From Halobacillus salinarum (GTDB taxonomy: Bacteria > Bacillota > Bacilli > Bacillales > Halobacillaceae), in contig NZ_CP095073.1 of the NCBI RefSeq assembly GCF_022919095.1, forward strand, positions 310,001 to 374,000: 64,000 nt of DNA. The letters are read 5' to 3'. The translations under genes and the position numbers were made by a program. The notes beneath the pieces were generated by a model. That model worked only from the letters and a program-made list of their open reading frames with translations. It did not search any database and was not told the DNA's origin. Below are positions 49,421 through 58,611 of this stretch, piece after piece (position 1 is the stretch's first letter; each line of letters starts with the position of its first letter).

Positions 49421-50165
49421 TACCTTTGTTCCAGCATCCTTTTCCCTCTTTGAACAGCTGTTTTTGCAAAAGCAAGGAGCTCCTGCTTTTCCGTCTGCCT
49501 CCCCCCTCTTCTGCCTAAGCGAAGTTCTAACGCATGATTCAGCAGTTCGCTGTAGTCGTGAAAAGCGGCCTTTCCCCACTGGAGAGCCTTTTCTTTACTA
49601 CAAATCTCTTTTTGTGAAAGAGTATACAAAATTCTGGTTATCCCACTCGTTACCCATACCATGTCTTCTTCGGTGAGCTCTCTGTCTTTCATTCTTTCAA
49701 GGTAGGATGGCCAATAGTCATTGATATGGCCGTCCATTTCATCGAGCACCTGTTCAAAGCTGATTTTCGGCTGCAGACGCGGTCCGTACAACGTTTTTCG
49801 GAGCGTCCACCAGGTGACAGCATTGATATTGTGGTGCCCCTCTTCGTGAACACTCCTTCATTCATGAAAGGATAAGGCGAAATTTCGCCAGGATCCTTTT
49901 CATAGACAGGAACCGGTAAAAACATGACATCCAACCGGTTGGCAAACGCGCGGTTTTCCAGCAGTAATTGTTCGTGAAAACTTCGCAGGCCCGTGGTATG
50001 CTCCTTTACTTGGCGTTTTGTTTGAAAGAATACGATGAGGTCCCAGTCGCTTTGCTCAGGGTTAAATGCTCCGATGCCTCCGGATCCGTACTGGTAGATG
50101 CCTGCTATATGTTCTCCAAACGTATCAACGACCGCTTCGACGTATGTCTGAACAGTCTTCTCCAT
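49420..50165 (-). CDS. Aminoglycoside nucleotidyltransferase (AadA/ANT-like), frameshifted
   Basis: The N-terminal nucleotidyltransferase domain has the YGSGGIGAFNPEQSDWDLIVF motif (Gly-Ser and the Asp-x-Asp metal pair). The C-terminal helical domain (RLQPKISFEQVLDEMDGHIND...MVWVTSGITRILYTLSQ...KEKALQWG) is the DUF4111 domain of AadA/ANT(9) enzymes, which adenylate streptomycin or spectinomycin. The frame breaks near 49846-49848. Restoring one base gives GVFHEEGHHNINAVTWWTLRK and a 248-residue protein. AGAGGTGAG precedes ATG 50165. Broken, it would be inactive. Confidence 0.82.
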
Positions 50166-50515
50166 TTTTCTCACCTCTTTAAAAACTTCGATTCCGTTTA
50201 TACACATCTACGAGATAAAAATTTTTTCTCCTCTTTCTAATATAAATGCTTTGCAATTCCTTTTTTATATTCCTATACTAGGGATACATATGCATCTATA
50301 GGTGAACGAAAAAATGATCCAACTGGAACTGGTAATTATTCCATATCCTAGATACTTTTCAAAGAAGAAATATGATAAAATAATCTAAGAGTGAAAACGG
50401 CATACGAATGCGCAGCAGCCGGAAGCCCTGCAGCGCTTTTTCTGTTTTTACACTATTTCCTCCTGTTCATAGGAGGAAGGTCGTATGCTGGATCGTAAAA
50501 AGGTGGTGTCTGATC
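50166..50515 (+). promoter_or_regulatory. noc leader with two hairpins and a short ORF
   Basis: 350 bases upstream of noc. TATGATAAAATAA-like sequence at about 50371-50383 may be the promoter -10 region. A GCGCAGCAG/CTGCAGCGC hairpin (one mismatch) with TTTTTCTGTTTTT at 50410-50450 looks like a terminator or attenuator. A perfect TTCCTCCT / AGGAGGAA hairpin (50457-50478) buries a ribosome site. That site would serve a 28-codon ORF from ATG 50485 to 50571, overlapping the noc start. Confidence 0.5.
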
Positions 50516-51376
50516 GTGTTACATCCTTTTGGTCGTTTGTTCGGTCTGGGGGACAAGTCAGATTCGGATAATGACAACGAAGAATACAATCCTGACGAAG
50601 TTCTTCAAATACCCGTGCAGCGTGTTCAGCCAAACCGTTATCAGCCTCGAGCGATTTTTAACAGCGAAAAGATCAAAGAACTCGCCCAGACGATACATAC
50701 GCATGGGATGATTCAGCCGATTGTCGTCCGTCGATTAAATGAAGAAGATTTTGAATTGATTGCCGGGGAACGGAGATGGCGTGCTGTCCAGACGCTTGGC
50801 TGGGAAACGATTCCTGCCATTATCCGTGAAATGAATGATTCACAAACAGCCTCTGTGGCCTTAATTGAGAACCTGCAGCGGGAAGAGCTGACTGTGATTG
50901 AAGAAGCGATGGCATATGCCAAGCTCATTGAAATACATGAATTAACCCAGGAGGCGCTGGCCCAGCGCTTAGGCAAGAGCCAGTCGACCATTGCTAATAA
51001 AATTCGTCTATTAAAGCTTCCGGAATCAGTCCAGCAGGCGATTATGGATAAGAAAATTACGGAACGGCACGCGAGAGCCTTAATCGGGTTAAAGGACCCG
51101 GAAGCTCAGGAGAAGATTCTCCAGGAGATTATCGAAAAGCATCTGAATGTCAAACAGACTGAAGAGCGGATCGCCAAGCTAGCCAACCCTGCGCCTAAGA
51201 AAAAGAAACCGAAGCTTAAAGGCGTCAATAAAGATATGAGGATTGCGATGAATACGATTCGCCAATCCCTTGATATGGTTACCGATACAGGAATTAATCT
51301 TGAAACGAACGAAGAAGATCATGACGACTATTATCAAATTACGATAAAAATCCCGAAGAAAAATTCTAATAAATGA
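50516..51376 (+). CDS. noc: Nucleoid occlusion protein Noc
   Basis: 286-residue ParB paralogue. ParB/Srx N-terminal motif [15 protein letters not shown] (CTP-binding C/GERRxR box), helix-turn-helix region [27 protein letters not shown] and Noc-like end [16 protein letters not shown]...[11 protein letters not shown]. The N-terminal [10 protein letters not shown] resembles the membrane-targeting helix of B. subtilis Noc. It spreads from its sites and blocks division over the chromosome. GTG 50516 with AAGGTGGTG upstream gives the conserved N-terminus; longer frames do not. Confidence 0.94.
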   Translation: MLHPFGRLFGLGDKSDSDNDNEEYNPDEVLQIPVQRVQPNRYQPRAIFNSEKIKELAQTIHTHGMIQPIVVRRLNEEDFELIAGERRWRAVQTLGWETIPAIIREMNDSQTASVALIENLQREELTVIEEAMAYAKLIEIHELTQEALAQRLGKSQSTIANKIRLLKLPESVQQAIMDKKITERHARALIGLKDPEAQEKILQEIIEKHLNVKQTEERIAKLANPAPKKKKPKLKGVNKDMRIAMNTIRQSLDMVTDTGINLETNEEDHDDYYQITIKIPKKNSNK

Positions 51377-51582
51377 CCGCCTGCCCATCTTTTCTTCTGT
51401 AAAGATGGGTATTTTTAAGAGGAACGAACAGCGAAAACGAGCAAGGAACATATTTTCTGCCTTTTTTCCCTTTGGAAGAGTGGTAGAATAAAAGAAATAT
51501 CATGTTGCAGCGATAATGAGTTTGAAAACGGATTCACGTTAGGAAGATAGAAAGAAAATGGATGAAAGAGGCAGGTGACACC

Positions 51583-52356
51583 ATGGGTAAAGTGATTTCC
51601 ATCGCCAATCAGAAGGGCGGCGTAGGGAAGACAACTACGGCAGTGAATTTAAGCGCATGCCTGGCTTATTTAAATAACAAAGTTCTTCTCGTTGATATCG
51701 ACCCTCAGGGAAACGCGACGAGCGGCGTAGGGGTGGAAAAAGGAGACATGGACAAGTGCATTTATGATGTGCTCGTCGATGACGTCGAGGCAGTGGAAGT
51801 AAAGACTACTACATTGGTAGAAAATCTTGATGCGATTCCTGCGACGATCCAGCTCGCCGGGGCAGAGATTGAGCTGGTGCCTACCATTTCACGGGAAGTG
51901 AGACTGAAGCAGGCGATCGACAAAGTGAAGCATGAGTATGATTACGTCATTATTGACTGTCCTCCGTCTCTTGGCCTGCTGACGATTAATTCGTTAACAG
52001 CGTCAGATGCCGTCTTGATTCCGGTACAGTGTGAGTACTACGCTCTCGAAGGATTAAGCCAGCTGTTGAACACGGTCAGGCTTGTGCAAAAGCATTTAAA
52101 TAAAGAGTTGAATATTGAAGGAGTTTTACTCACGATGCTTGATGCCAGGACGAATCTAGGCATCCAAGTCATCGATGAAGTTAAAAAATATTTTCAGGAG
52201 AAAGTCTATCAATCGATCATTCCCCGGAATGTCCGCTTGAGTGAAGCACCCAGCCACGGCAAGCCTATCATTTTATATGACGCCAAATCACGAGGGGCTG
52301 AAGTATATTTAGATTTAGCAAAGGAAGTGATAGCGAATGGCGAAAGGGTTAGGTAA
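51583..52356 (+). CDS. soj: Chromosome partitioning ATPase Soj (ParA)
   Basis: 257 residues. The deviant Walker A is KGGVGKTTTAVNL (about residues 10-22), with Walker B YVIIDCPPSLGLL and motif EGLSQL. With Spo0J it regulates DnaA and origin segregation. ATG 51583 with AGGTG 5 bases upstream is preferred to the frame start at 51562. The stop overlaps spo0J by 20 bases. Confidence 0.96.
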   Translation: MGKVISIANQKGGVGKTTTAVNLSACLAYLNNKVLLVDIDPQGNATSGVGVEKGDMDKCIYDVLVDDVEAVEVKTTTLVENLDAIPATIQLAGAEIELVPTISREVRLKQAIDKVKHEYDYVIIDCPPSLGLLTINSLTASDAVLIPVQCEYYALEGLSQLLNTVRLVQKHLNKELNIEGVLLTMLDARTNLGIQVIDEVKKYFQEKVYQSIIPRNVRLSEAPSHGKPIILYDAKSRGAEVYLDLAKEVIANGERVR

Positions 52357-53167
52357 AGGGTTAAATTCCATTTTCCCCGACCATGGGGAGGAAATTAGTG
52401 AAATCCATATTAAAGAATGCCGTCCCAATCCATATCAGCCTAGAAAACAGTTTTCTGATGAAGCGATAGATGAACTGAAGCAGTCGATCCAGGAGCACGG
52501 AATCCTCCAGCCTATCATTGTCAGAAAAAGTATAAAAGGCTATGAAATCGTCGTAGGCGAACGCCGATACCGGGCCGCTAAAGAAGCAGAATTAGAGAAA
52601 ATCCCTGCTCTGATCCGCGAATTGACCGATGACCAGATGATGGAGCTCGCTCTGCTTGAGAATCTGCAGCGCGAGGATTTAACGCCGATTGAAGAAGCAT
52701 GGGCTTACCAGAGCCTTATCAAAGAACTGGGTCTCACCCAGGATCAGCTGGCCGCCCGCTTAGGAAAAAGCCGGTCTCACATTGCCAATCTCGTTCGGCT
52801 CCTGTCTCTTCCTTCTGACGTGATGGGAAAAATAAACGAAGGCACGCTATCGATGGGACACGGACGCGCGCTTTTAGGTTTAAAAGATAAAGGCCAGCTT
52901 CCTTCTTTAGTGAATCGCATTGAAAAGGAAGGCTTGAACGTCCGGCAAGTGGAACGAATGATTGCAGAACTGAACGACCAGAAGCCTGTGAAGAAAAAGC
53001 AGGAGAAGCCGGTCGATCTGTTTCTTAAGGAACAGGAAGAGACATTAACCCAGCGCCTCGGCACCGGGGTGACCATTCATAAAGGCAAGAAAAAGGGCAA
53101 GATCGAAATCGAGTTTTTTAACGATGAGGATTTAGAGCGGCTCTTGCATTGGTTTGAAATCAAATAG
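52337..53167 (+). CDS. spo0J: Chromosome partitioning protein Spo0J (ParB)
   Basis: 276 residues: N-terminal AKGLGKGLNSIFPDHG (Soj-stimulating tail), CTPase/ParB box VVGERRYRAAKEAEL, HTH LGLTQDQLAARLGKSRSHIANLVRLLSLP for parS, and a C-terminal dimerisation domain. It forms sliding clamps loaded at parS and recruits SMC. Translationally coupled to soj. A parS-like sequence is at 46628. Confidence 0.96.
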   Translation: MAKGLGKGLNSIFPDHGEEISEIHIKECRPNPYQPRKQFSDEAIDELKQSIQEHGILQPIIVRKSIKGYEIVVGERRYRAAKEAELEKIPALIRELTDDQMMELALLENLQREDLTPIEEAWAYQSLIKELGLTQDQLAARLGKSRSHIANLVRLLSLPSDVMGKINEGTLSMGHGRALLGLKDKGQLPSLVNRIEKEGLNVRQVERMIAELNDQKPVKKKQEKPVDLFLKEQEETLTQRLGTGVTIHKGKKKGKIEIEFFNDEDLERLLHWFEIK

Positions 53168-53175
53168 CAGAAAAT

Positions 53176-53212
53176 GGGCTTGGTGGTGGCAGAACCGCCG
53201 GGCTTTTTTTGT
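53176..53212 (+). terminator. Terminator of noc-soj-spo0J region
   Basis: GGTGGT ... ACCGCC stem with extended G/C pairing followed by GGGCTTTTTTT, just after spo0J. Confidence 0.65.
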
Positions 53213-53245
53213 GCGGCTGACTAAACATATATAGGAGAGAAAAGT

Positions 53246-53953
53246 ATGGTTTTATTAGGAGCTGTAGTCAACGGAGCCTGCATTTTTATTGGGACGTTGC
53301 TCGGATTGATTTTTACAAAGATTCCCGAACGGTTTAAAGAGACCGTCATGAGCGGCATCGGGCTTGCCGTTCTGTTAATCGGCCTGCAGATGGGCTTTAA
53401 AACAGACAATATTGTCATCGTCCTGATCAGCTTGTTAACAGGCGCAGTGATCGGCGAAGCGATTCACCTGGAAGCGAAGCTTGAATTCATCGGCCGCTGG
53501 GTGGAACGGACATTTGCCGCAGACAAGAATGCCTCCACTGGCCTGGCTCAAGGGTTTATTACTGCTTCGCTGATCTTCGTCATCGGGGCTTTATCTGTTG
53601 TCGGAGCCTTGGACAGCGGACTTAGGAACGATCACGAAGTGCTGATTACTAAAGCGGTCATCGATGGGTTTGTGGCGCTTGTCCTCACGTCTACGTTAGG
53701 GATCGGCGTGATTTTTTCCGTGATCCCGGTCGTCCTTTATGAAGGTTCGATCGCTCTGTTTGCGACTCAAATCAACCGGTGGGTACCCCCGCATATGCTC
53801 GATCTGTTTATTACCGAAATGACAGCGACCGGCGGTTTGCTGATCGTTGCAATTGGGCTGAATTTGCTGAAATTAACAAAGATCCGTGTGGCGAACCTGC
53901 TGCCTTCGTTAGTGATGGTCGGAGTGGTCTTATATATTGCTGAAAAATTTTAG
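53246..53953 (+). CDS. DUF554 membrane protein
   Basis: 235 residues, six to seven transmembrane helices. MVLLGAVVNGACIFIGTLLGL and GFITASLIFVIGALSVVGALDSGLRNDHEVLITKAVIDGF are the hallmark of DUF554 (YdfK/YqgA-like) proteins, possible transporters of unknown substrate. GGAGAGAAAAGT precedes the ATG. Common in the soj-yyaC interval of Bacillaceae. Confidence 0.88.
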   Translation: MVLLGAVVNGACIFIGTLLGLIFTKIPERFKETVMSGIGLAVLLIGLQMGFKTDNIVIVLISLLTGAVIGEAIHLEAKLEFIGRWVERTFAADKNASTGLAQGFITASLIFVIGALSVVGALDSGLRNDHEVLITKAVIDGFVALVLTSTLGIGVIFSVIPVVLYEGSIALFATQINRWVPPHMLDLFITEMTATGGLLIVAIGLNLLKLTKIRVANLLPSLVMVGVVLYIAEKF

Positions 53954-53958
53954 CCTCG

Positions 53959-54570
53959 TTACAGCTGCTGCTTTTTCGGGCGGATCGTAATCGTCTGGTA
54001 CGGTACCCTCGGTTTACTTTTTGCCCGGACGGAATCGGTGAGCTGGATCGCGGCCGCTACTTTAGCTGCCATTTTCATGACGGTATGAAGTCTTGTGTTC
54101 TGCAAAACTACGTATTCCATAAAACCGCTGACGTTCACCATGCCGCTGATATGAAGATCTCCGACCGGAGGGAGTTCCTTTTTTAAAGCAGCTCCCGGAG
54201 CTATCGTGCCTTTGCCTAAAGAAACGCAGCCTACGGATGTGGATTTTCCGAGACAAGCATCAATCGCCAGAATAAACGGCTCCTGATGGGCTCGATGGAT
54301 CGTTTTCATCCGTTCATTTAAGTTCAGGGCATGCAGGGGGTGTTCCAGCGTTCCATAAATTTGAAAGGTATGCAGCGTCTGTTCTTCAAGCATTGAGCCA
54401 ATCAGCGGTCCAAACGCGTCCCCGGTTGAACGGTCCGTGCCGATACAAGCGATGATGACATCCTTCTCCGGCAGCCATTCTTCCAAATAAGCGCTTAATT
54501 CATGGACCATGCCGGCGTCTTCCACATTGACGCGGCGTTCATTTTTGGAAAACTTGTCCTTAAAATTCAT
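53959..54570 (-). CDS. yyaC: Spore protease YyaC
   Basis: 203 residues, MNFKDKFSKNERRVNVEDAG...CIGTDRSTGDAFGPLIGSMLEEQ...ILAIDACLGKSTSVGCVSLG...GDLHISGMVNVSGFMEYVVLQNTRL, the YyaC family related to germination protease GPR. It is expressed in sporulation; its substrate is not established. ATG 54570 behind GGAGGAGTCGCT is used. It is convergent with the DUF554 gene. Confidence 0.9.
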   Translation of the reverse strand: MNFKDKFSKNERRVNVEDAGMVHELSAYLEEWLPEKDVIIACIGTDRSTGDAFGPLIGSMLEEQTLHTFQIYGTLEHPLHALNLNERMKTIHRAHQEPFILAIDACLGKSTSVGCVSLGKGTIAPGAALKKELPPVGDLHISGMVNVSGFMEYVVLQNTRLHTVMKMAAKVAAAIQLTDSVRAKSKPRVPYQTITIRPKKQQL

Positions 54571-54659
54571 AGCGACTCCTCCAGACACATAGTAGTAACA
54601 GTATATAAGTATGTCCATGGTTCTATACGTGGCAAATACACGAAGTTGGAGGAGCGGGC

Positions 54660-55679
54660 ATGATAAAAGCAGGACTCAAATGGATGTTTTTAATTGTAGG
54701 AACAATGATTGGCGCAGGATATGCCTCTGGCAGAGAACTGTGGCAATTTTTTGGACAAGACTCAAGTTTGGCGATTCTGTTATTTGCCGTGATGTTTACG
54801 CTTTGCTGTGCAGCGATCATGGATATCAGCTTTAAAAAACAATCCGGCCATTATCTTCCTGTCCTGAAAGCGATTGTAGGGAAACAATTGACGGGTCTCT
54901 ATGATTGGATGATCATTCTCTATTTGTTTACGACAACCGTGATTATGCTTGCCGGCAGCGGAGCCACCTGGCAGGCGTTTCACTTTTCCTATCGTTTTGG
55001 CGTGCTGATCATCGTCATTCCATTAATTTTCTTGTTCTTTTGGGATGTGAAGGGGATCATAGCTGTAAATGCCTTTGTTCTTCCGTTATTAATTACGGGT
55101 CTCTTATTTGTTTTGATTCTGTTTATCACGGATCATAAGCTGTCGCTTTTTGGACATGTCACTGAAATGAGCAACTGGATGTCGGCGTTTCCTTTTACGG
55201 CTTTAAATATTCTCCCTTTAATTGCCGTGCTTGGTGCCATCGGGAATAAAATGAAGTTCAGAGGAGAAATATGGATTGCTAGCCTGGGGAGCGGAGTAAT
55301 TCTCGGGGTGATTTCTTATTTATACAACAACAGCCTGATCCAAATCTCTGATGAAATTATTTTGTACGAAATCCCCTTATTTGCGATTTTAAAGCATTAC
55401 CCTTACGAAATGATGATCTTCATGTCGATGATGATGTGGATCGCTATTTTCACAACAGCAGCCTCAGGCACGCTGGGTCTCGTCACGAGATTCCGGGATT
55501 ATCTACGCCAGCCGCTCTGGATTCTGGCGATGGCTGTGATCGCAGTCATGCTTCCGTTTACTTCCTTTGGCTTTTCCACCCTCATTGCTTATTTGTATCC
55601 GCTTTACGGAGTCCTTAATTTATACGTGTTAACGTCGCTTTTATTGTATCCGGTCCTGCATCGTTTCAAAATCCAGTAA
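54660..55679 (+). CDS. YkvI-like membrane protein
   Basis: 339 residues and about ten hydrophobic segments, beginning WMFLIVGTMIGAGYASGRELWQFFGQ. The MIGAGYASGRE motif in TM1 is the unwound-helix substrate segment of the YkvI family in the APC/LeuT-like superfamily. It could be an amino-acid or ion transporter, but no substrate is known. GGAGGAGCGGGC precedes the ATG; divergent from yyaC. Confidence 0.85.
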   Translation: MIKAGLKWMFLIVGTMIGAGYASGRELWQFFGQDSSLAILLFAVMFTLCCAAIMDISFKKQSGHYLPVLKAIVGKQLTGLYDWMIILYLFTTTVIMLAGSGATWQAFHFSYRFGVLIIVIPLIFLFFWDVKGIIAVNAFVLPLLITGLLFVLILFITDHKLSLFGHVTEMSNWMSAFPFTALNILPLIAVLGAIGNKMKFRGEIWIASLGSGVILGVISYLYNNSLIQISDEIILYEIPLFAILKHYPYEMMIFMSMMMWIAIFTTAASGTLGLVTRFRDYLRQPLWILAMAVIAVMLPFTSFGFSTLIAYLYPLYGVLNLYVLTSLLLYPVLHRFKIQ

Positions 55680-55729
55680 AAACCTGTTAAAATATACTTC
55701 ATATTCATCGGCGTACGGGAGGGACCGCT

Positions 55730-56632
55730 ATGGATGAAGTCGTAACAAAATGGGATGAAACCGTTGCCTATGTCACCGGACCAGACCTTTGGGTAACTCT
55801 AGGTTTAGCTGCTTTAAAACTGATTTTCATCTTAGGGATGACTTATCTCATTATCCGTGTCACACGAAGAGTCACGACCCAGTTTTTTGAAAACCGGCGC
55901 AAGGGTCCATTTAAAATTACCCAGCGCAGGGAAGCAACTTTAAAAAAACTAGTCGTCAACACGATTAACTATATCGTTTATTTTACAGCGTTTATTATGA
56001 TCCTGGATGACATCTTTAATCTCGATGTCGGTGCTCTGCTTGCCGGGGCGGGGATCGCCGGACTTGCGATCGGGTTTGGAGCGCAGAACCTCGTTCGTGA
56101 TATCATTTCCGGTTTCTTTATCATTTTTGAAGACCAGTTTTCCGTCGGGGATTACATTCAAGCTTCCGGAGTAGAAGGATTTGTTGAGGAAATCGGCTTG
56201 AGGACATCCAAGATCAAAAGCTGGACAGGAGAAGTCAATATTCTGCCGAATGGTAACATTACGCAGGTGACGAACTTCTCGATTCATAACAGCGTCGCAG
56301 TTGTCGATGTCAGTATTGCCTATGAAGGAAATATTCAAAGAGCCGAAGAAGTTATTTCAAAGCTCTTGGAAGAGCTTCCGGAGCGGTATGAAAACTTAAT
56401 TACGGTGCCTGAATTGCTGGGTGTACAGGCTCTTGGATCATCCGACGTCGTCATGAGAATTATTGCCGAAACGGAGCCTATGGAGCACTGGGGTGTTGCA
56501 AGGGCGATTCGTAAAGAAGTCAAAACCCGCTTGGATGCAGAAGGAATCGAAATTCCATTCCCTCGCCTTGTAATGTATTCCAGACATGACGAGGAAGACG
56601 AGAAAGAACCTGTTCATAACGGATCCAAATAG
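55730..56632 (+). CDS. Mechanosensitive ion channel, MscS family
   Basis: 300 residues with three transmembrane helices. The pore-lining TM3 is GALLAGAGIAGLAIGFGAQNLVRDIISGFFIIFEDQFSVGD-like, followed by the beta domain (VNILPNGNITQVTNFS) and alpha/beta domain. It opens under membrane tension to release solutes on hypo-osmotic shock, useful for a halotolerant cell. GGGAGGGACC precedes the ATG. It is 12 bases before the DUF951 gene. Confidence 0.92.
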   Translation: MDEVVTKWDETVAYVTGPDLWVTLGLAALKLIFILGMTYLIIRVTRRVTTQFFENRRKGPFKITQRREATLKKLVVNTINYIVYFTAFIMILDDIFNLDVGALLAGAGIAGLAIGFGAQNLVRDIISGFFIIFEDQFSVGDYIQASGVEGFVEEIGLRTSKIKSWTGEVNILPNGNITQVTNFSIHNSVAVVDVSIAYEGNIQRAEEVISKLLEELPERYENLITVPELLGVQALGSSDVVMRIIAETEPMEHWGVARAIRKEVKTRLDAEGIEIPFPRLVMYSRHDEEDEKEPVHNGSK

Positions 56633-56643
56633 GAGGAAGGACC

Positions 56644-56841
56644 ATGGCGGAGAAAAATTATCAGTTAAATGACATTGTGGAAATGAAAAAACCGCACCCG
56701 TGTGGAGAAAACCGCTGGAAGATCATCCGAATGGGTGCAGACATCCGTATTAAATGCCAGGGGTGCGGCCACAGCATATTAATCCCCAGAAGAAAATTTG
56801 AAACGAAATTAAAGAAAGTACTGGAAACGAGTGACCAATAA
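56644..56841 (+). CDS. DUF951 protein
   Basis: 65 residues, with CGENRWKIIRMGADIRIKCQGCGHSI, the DUF951 pattern with KPHPCG and CxxCGH that may bind zinc. Short OB/SH3-like nucleic-acid-binding protein by family; function unknown. AGGAGGAAGGACC links it to the MscS gene upstream; it is normally just before ychF in Firmicutes. Confidence 0.9.
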   Translation: MAEKNYQLNDIVEMKKPHPCGENRWKIIRMGADIRIKCQGCGHSILIPRRKFETKLKKVLETSDQ

Positions 56842-56856
56842 CGAAAGCTATTTCTG

Positions 56857-56905
56857 CTTGCAGAGAACCCTTCAGGTTTTTCTGCAAGTTTTTTATTTGC
56901 CGGCA
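56857..56905 (+). repeat. Dispersed repeat family A, copy 3 (terminator)
   Basis: CTTGCAGAGAACCC ... GGTTTTTCTGCAAG then TTTTTTATTTG: a short copy acting as terminator between DUF951 and ychF. Confidence 0.75.
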
Positions 56906-57069
56906 AAGAGAGAGAGAAAGGGTGTTTTTTATTATCGAAAAATGGTTTTATAGTCGTTTTCAGCGGGGTTTATTCTTATTTTCTACAGCTTGTTATTTTT
57001 ACACACAGTCTCTATAATTGGTATGACTAGCATGCATGTATGTATATCCTTAAGGAGTGAAAGTCTTAT

Positions 57070-58167
57070 ATGGCATTAACAGCAGGAATCGTAGGTTTGC
57101 CGAACGTCGGGAAGTCTACGTTATTTAACGCAATTACACAGGCAGGGGCTTTATCTGCAAACTATCCCTTCGCAACCATCGATCCGAACGTTGGAATCGT
57201 GGAAGTGCCGGATTATCGTTTGCAGAAACTGACAGAGCTTGTAAAACCGAAGAAAACCGTCCCGACGGCTTTTGAGTTTACTGATATTGCAGGAATCGTC
57301 AAAGGAGCCAGTAAAGGGGAAGGTTTAGGGAACCAGTTTCTCTCTCATATCCGTCAGGTAGACGCGATCTGTCATGTGGTACGCGCGTTTGAGGATGAAA
57401 ACATTACGCACGTGTCCGGCCAGGTCGATCCCATTACCGATATTGAAACGATCAATTTAGAATTAATTTTAGCTGATTTAGAAACCGTGTCCAAACGCAT
57501 CACCCGGGTAGCTAAAATGGCCCGCCAAAAGGACAAGGAAGCGGTAGCTGAGTATAACGTGCTGGAAAAGCTTCAGGAGGCACTCGAAGCCGAGACTCCT
57601 GCCAGGGCGGTTGAATTCTCAGATGATCAGCAGAAGATCGTCAAAGGACTTCATCTATTGACCTCAAAACCTATCCTCTATGTAGCGAATGTCAGTGAAG
57701 AGGAAATCGGCGAGGCTGATAACGAGAAAGTGAAGCAGATTCGTGAATTTGCTGCCAAAGAAAATGCCGAAGTAATCGTTATTTGTGCTAAAATTGAAGC
57801 AGAGATCGCTGAACTGGATGGCGAGGAAAAAGAAGAATTTTTAGAAGACCTTGGTATTCAGGAATCAGGTCTTGATCAATTGATTAAAGCGACGTACAAC
57901 CTTCTAGGGTTAGCCACTTATTTCACTGCTGGAGAACAGGAAGTACGCGCTTGGACCTTTAAGGAAGGCATGACTGCACCCCAGGCGGCGGGCATCATTC
58001 ATACCGATTTTGAACGAGGGTTTATTCGCGCCGAGACGGTTTCCTATGAAGATTTGGTAGAAGCAGAAACGATGGCAGCTGCCCGTGACCGCGGCCGTGT
58101 CCGTTTAGAAGGCAAAGAGTATTTAGTGAAGGATGGCGATGTCATCCATTTCCGTTTCAACGTATAA
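57070..58167 (+). CDS. ychF: Redox-regulated ATPase YchF (EngD/OLA1)
   Basis: 365-residue Obg-like ATPase. P-loop GLPNVGKSTLFNAI, DIAGIVKGASKGEGLGNQFL, NVSEEE in place of the NKxD GTPase motif (hence ATP preference), and C-terminal TGS domain ending LVKDGDVIHFRFNV. It binds ribosomes and influences stress responses. AAGGAG lies about 12 bases before the ATG. It is directly upstream of rpsF as in B. subtilis. Confidence 0.96.
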   Translation: MALTAGIVGLPNVGKSTLFNAITQAGALSANYPFATIDPNVGIVEVPDYRLQKLTELVKPKKTVPTAFEFTDIAGIVKGASKGEGLGNQFLSHIRQVDAICHVVRAFEDENITHVSGQVDPITDIETINLELILADLETVSKRITRVAKMARQKDKEAVAEYNVLEKLQEALEAETPARAVEFSDDQQKIVKGLHLLTSKPILYVANVSEEEIGEADNEKVKQIREFAAKENAEVIVICAKIEAEIAELDGEEKEEFLEDLGIQESGLDQLIKATYNLLGLATYFTAGEQEVRAWTFKEGMTAPQAAGIIHTDFERGFIRAETVSYEDLVEAETMAAARDRGRVRLEGKEYLVKDGDVIHFRFNV

Positions 58168-58198
58168 GCGTAAGCGTCAGTGATCTTTCCGTTAAGTA

Positions 58199-58227
58199 TT
58201 GAATTTCTTGGACAGCTTTGATATAAT
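58199..58227 (+). promoter_or_regulatory. rpsF promoter
   Basis: TTGAAT (58199-58204), 17 bases, TATAAT (58222-58227), about 80 bases upstream of rpsF. Confidence 0.75.
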
Positions 58228-58249
58228 ACTTCATTGTGAGTAATTAGAA

Positions 58250-58290
58250 ATTACTCCTTGCTCCTATGAATAGTAGGAGCCGCTAAGTCC
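58250..58290 (+). promoter_or_regulatory. Possible S6:S18 autoregulatory leader
   Basis: CTCCTA-TGAATAG-TAGGAG stem followed by CCGC in the short rpsF leader. A hairpin with CCG is the reported S6:S18-binding feature of rpsF leaders in many bacteria. The match is by eye only. Confidence 0.4.
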
Positions 58291-58308
58291 ATAAGGAGGT
58301 GAAAACGG

Positions 58309-58599
58309 ATGAGAAAATACGAAATCATGTACATCATCCGCCCAGATATCGAGGAGGAAGCTAAGACAAACGTCGTTGAGCGTTTCAACACGATCCTTAC
58401 TGATAATGGTGCGGAGATCGAAAATGTTAAAGAAGTAGGCAAGCGTCGTCTTGCTTATGAAATTAACGATTACCGTGATGGAATTTATGTAACGGTTGAC
58501 TTTAATGGAGATCGTGAAGCAATTAATGAATTCGATCGTCTTGCGAAGTTCTCTGATGACATTATCCGTCACATCGCTGTACGCGAAGATGACAAATAA
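58309..58599 (+). CDS. rpsF: 30S ribosomal protein S6
   Basis: 96 residues, [19 protein letters not shown]...[24 protein letters not shown]...[13 protein letters not shown], the usual length. S6 binds S18 on the 30S platform. AAGGAGGTG precedes the ATG. First gene of rpsF-ssb-rpsR. Confidence 0.97.
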   Translation: MRKYEIMYIIRPDIEEEAKTNVVERFNTILTDNGAEIENVKEVGKRRLAYEINDYRDGIYVTVDFNGDREAINEFDRLAKFSDDIIRHIAVREDDK

Positions 58600-58611
58600 G
58601 GAGTGGTTCTG

